NCBI GenBank assembly: GCA_004211235.1 | Contig: SEEY01000143.1 | Location: 1 to 8,447 of the forward strand | Reading direction: 5' to 3' | Origin: Rubrivivax sp. | GTDB taxonomy: Bacteria > Pseudomonadota > Gammaproteobacteria > Burkholderiales > Burkholderiaceae | Length of the DNA stretch: 8,447 nucleotides | Part shown: positions 7,583 to 8,447 of the stretch, piece by piece | Layout of the letters: each line of letters begins with the position of its first letter | Numbering within the stretch: position 1 is the first letter of the stretch | Notes under the pieces: generated by a model | Databases searched by the model: none | The model's input: only the letters and a program-made list of their open reading frames with translations | What the model was told of the DNA's origin: nothing | Translations under genes and position numbers: made by a program

Positions 7583-7849
7583 ATGTCGCGATGGCTTAAG
7601 GGATGGATGAGCTTTGGCCTGGCGCTGGGCATTGGCGTCGCCGGATTGCCGGCGCAGGCAAGCGAAGTCGTCAAGCTGGCCCGGCTGGTGGTGAGTGGCA
7701 AGCGAAGCACCGCCGATGCGCCCCGCACCATCCCTTCCGAATCCCGATCCAGAGCGGCATTGCCAAGCCATCAAACGCACGGCAACAACGGCGGCGGCGC
7801 CAGTGACGAGGCGGGCACCGCGCCGGCGCCTGCGCGCGGCGTGTCCTGA
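7583..7849 (+). CDS. Small secreted protein of unknown function (88 aa)
   Basis: I do not recognise a characterised family. A GGAG at 7573-7576 lies 6 bases before the ATG, and the protein opens with a convincing Sec signal peptide (positive MSRWLKGW, hydrophobic FGLALGIGVAGL, then PAQA|S), leaving about 60 mature residues. The mature start, SEVVKLARLVVSGKR, resembles short conserved segments I associate from memory with small exported hypothetical proteins of Burkholderiales. The tail is Ser/Arg/Gly/Ala-rich with no predicted structure or cysteines and may be poorly conserved. It diverges from the ThuA-like gene and ends 20 bases before the inverted tRNA operon terminator. Start and export are the best supported parts; an erroneous call in GC-rich DNA remains possible. 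Confidence 0.6.
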   Translation: MSRWLKGWMSFGLALGIGVAGLPAQASEVVKLARLVVSGKRSTADAPRTIPSESRSRAALPSHQTHGNNGGGASDEAGTAPAPARGVS

Positions 7850-7868
7850 GAAACCGCGGGCAACCGCC

Positions 7869-7909
7869 AAAATAAAATGCGCCGGAACCCGCGAGGGTTT
7901 CGGCGCATT
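7869..7909 (-). terminator. Intrinsic terminator of the tRNA operon
   Basis: Bases 7876-7890 and 7895-7909 form a 15-bp stem with one G-T wobble and a GCGA tetraloop. On the minus strand it is followed by TTTATTTT. It begins 9 bases after the CCA end of the last tRNA-Asp, the expected position for the operon's Rho-independent terminator. The plus-strand side lacks a good U-tract, though the stem could also slow read-through from the small gene. Confidence 0.88.
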
Positions 7910-7917
7910 AATGTTTG

Positions 7918-7994
7918 TGGCGGAGTGGACGGGGCTCGAACCCGCGACCCCCGGCGTGACAGGCCGGTATTCTAACCAACTGAACTACCACTCC
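7918..7994 (-). tRNA. tRNA-Asp(GTC), distal copy
   Basis: A complete 77-base tRNA. The acceptor stem GGAGTGG pairs with CCACTCC, the discriminator is G and the CCA end is encoded. The anticodon is GTC (complement at 7958-7960), the T-loop is GTTCGAG, and the D-loop has the one-base-longer form typical of tRNA-Asp. It is the last gene of the minus-strand cluster and is identical to the copy at 8351-8427. Confidence 0.97.
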
Positions 7995-8014
7995 GCGTGG
8001 GATGAATTCGATAC
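7918..8014. repeat. 97-bp direct repeat, copy 1 (tRNA-Asp plus leader)
   Basis: This segment is identical to 8351-8447. It covers the whole tRNA-Asp and 20 bases of its 5' leader. Identity stops exactly at the CCA end on one side and runs into the window edge on the other, so the true repeat may be longer. Confidence 0.95.
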
Positions 8015-8025
8015 TGCCTCGCGAC

Positions 8026-8070
8026 GGTATCCAAGCTCCATCAAACTCGCCCGTCTTGCGACGGGATACC
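8026..8070 (-). other. Processing-type hairpins in the Glu-Asp tRNA spacer
   Basis: A perfect 6-bp stem (8050-8055 with 8060-8065, loop TTGC) lies in the spacer between tRNA-Glu and the distal tRNA-Asp. Outside it, GGTATCC at 8026-8032 is complementary to GGATACC at 8064-8070. The two pairings overlap by two bases and could compete. No U-tract follows, so this looks like a precursor processing structure rather than a terminator. Confidence 0.5.
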
Positions 8071-8078
8071 AAACAAAC

Positions 8079-8154
8079 TGGCGTCCCCTAGGGGATTCGA
8101 ACCCCTGTAATCACCGTGAAAGGGTGGTGTCCTAGGCCTCTAGACGAAGGGGAC
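8079..8154 (-). tRNA. tRNA-Glu(TTC)
   Basis: A complete 76-base tRNA with acceptor stem GTCCCCT pairing with AGGGGAC, discriminator G and encoded CCA. The anticodon is TTC (complement at 8118-8120) and the T-loop is GTTCGAAT. Overall it is close to E. coli tRNA-Glu. It is the third gene of the cluster in transcription order, 48 bases after tRNA-Ala and 84 bases before the distal tRNA-Asp. Confidence 0.97.
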
Positions 8155-8184
8155 TCAATCTTTCAATTCATCACTGCGTACCAG

Positions 8185-8202
8185 CAGTATCCCGAAAGAT
8201 AC

Positions 8203-8204
<2 letters not shown>
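8185..8204 (-). other. Hairpin spanning the 3' end of tRNA-Ala
   Basis: CAGTATC (8185-8191) pairs with GATACTG (8198-8204) around a 6-base loop. The stem includes two bases of the encoded CCA end of tRNA-Ala, so in the precursor it could compete with the mature acceptor end and mark a 3'-processing site. There is no U-tract. Confidence 0.45.
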
Positions 8205-8278
<74 letters not shown>

Positions 8279-8293
8279 GGCATGGCCGGTCGC

Positions 8294-8321
8294 AAAAAAT
8301 AAACGGCCAACAAAGGCCGTT
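8294..8321 (-). terminator. Internal hairpin with U-tract, possible terminator after first tRNA-Asp
   Basis: AACGGCC (8302-8308) and GGCCGTT (8315-8321) form a 7-bp stem with a 6-base loop. On the minus strand TATTTTTT follows immediately, a good intrinsic terminator shape starting 29 bases after the first tRNA-Asp. It resembles the operon-end terminator, which is also followed by TTTATTTT. If it works, the upstream tRNA-Asp transcript ends here. Confidence 0.55.
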
Positions 8322-8324
8322 CAA
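8296..8324 (-). promoter_or_regulatory. Candidate sigma70 promoter for tRNA-Ala/Glu/Asp
   Basis: On the minus strand TTGAAC (8324-8319) and TATTTT (8301-8296) are separated by exactly 17 bases, each matching 4 of 6 consensus positions. Transcription would start near 8289, about 11 bases before tRNA-Ala. The GC-rich discriminator (GCGACC) is typical of stable-RNA promoters under stringent control. The spacer is the terminator-like hairpin, so one element may be coincidental. Confidence 0.4.
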
Positions 8325-8350
8325 TGATCGGAATGACCCGATGGAATCCT

Positions 8351-8427
8351 TGGCGGAGTGGACGGGGCTCGAACCCGCGACCCCCGGCGTGACAGGCCGG
8401 TATTCTAACCAACTGAACTACCACTCC
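8351..8427 (-). tRNA. tRNA-Asp(GTC), proximal copy
   Basis: This copy is identical over all 77 bases to the tRNA-Asp at 7918-7994, with encoded CCA and anticodon GTC (complement at 8391-8393). It is the first tRNA of the cluster visible here; only 20 bases of its leader are in the window, so its promoter and any upstream partner are not seen. Confidence 0.97.
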
Positions 8428-8447
8428 GCGTGGGATGAATTCGATAC
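8351..8447. repeat. 97-bp direct repeat, copy 2 (tRNA-Asp plus leader), running off the window
   Basis: Identical to 7918-8014, offset 433 bases. Because the leader is conserved as well as the tRNA, the copies probably arose by recent segmental duplication or are kept alike by gene conversion. Confidence 0.95.

Noticed and set aside
7343..7870. Minus-strand open frame extending the ThuA-like protein upstream to 445 aa
   Set aside because: No signal peptide at its start, no domain, compositionally odd sequence, and the real start has an AGGAG plus a signal peptide.
7695..8135. Plus-strand open frame across the tRNA genes containing GLEPATPGV and GDSNPCN strings
   Set aside because: These strings are antisense translations of tRNA genes, a well known false ORF type.

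Overview
This is a very GC-rich window with dense genes and high third-position GC. The tRNAs carry encoded CCA ends and the exported enzymes have proteobacterial signal peptides. Together these suggest a betaproteobacterium, most likely Burkholderiales (a Roseateles/Mitsuaria, Rubrivivax or Massilia-like lineage). That placement is inferred from style and protein flavour, not from a marker gene. A xanthomonad-type gammaproteobacterium is the main alternative.

Bases 1-6520 hold a plus-strand polysaccharide/uronate utilisation segment. An altronate dehydratase family enzyme (UxaA type, cytoplasmic) is followed by three exported carbohydrate-active proteins. The first is an SGNH/GDSL esterase with an ExoP-like galactose-binding module at its N-terminus; its reading frame is disrupted. 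The second is a GH95 alpha-L-fucosidase/alpha-L-galactosidase with a Tat signal. The third is a CE1/esterase-D type alpha/beta hydrolase with a Sec signal. A plausible joint role is removal of acyl and L-fucosyl/L-galactosyl decorations from plant hemicellulose or pectin outside the cytoplasm, with uronate catabolism inside. No transporter, regulator or main-chain glycanase is visible, so the substrate is not determined.

Bases 6533-7342 encode, on the minus strand, a secreted ThuA-like protein that converges on the esterase with only 12 bases between stop codons. A 240-base divergent intergenic stretch separates it from a plus-strand gene for a small secreted protein (7583-7849, 88 aa) that I do not recognise with certainty.

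Bases 7869-8447 are a minus-strand tRNA cluster, transcribed in the order Asp(GTC) - Ala(GGC) - Glu(TTC) - Asp(GTC), ending in a strong intrinsic terminator at 7869-7909. The two tRNA-Asp genes and their 5' leaders are identical over at least 97 bp. Between the first tRNA-Asp and tRNA-Ala lies a hairpin plus U-tract that also forms the 17-base spacer of a sigma70-like promoter.

I see no CRISPR array, insertion sequence, phage gene or defence system. The most noteworthy items are the two compensating frameshifts in the SGNH gene, its unusual ExoP-SGNH domain combination, the in-frame CAG-TCG repeat linker in the dehydratase, and the terminator/promoter overlap in the tRNA cluster.
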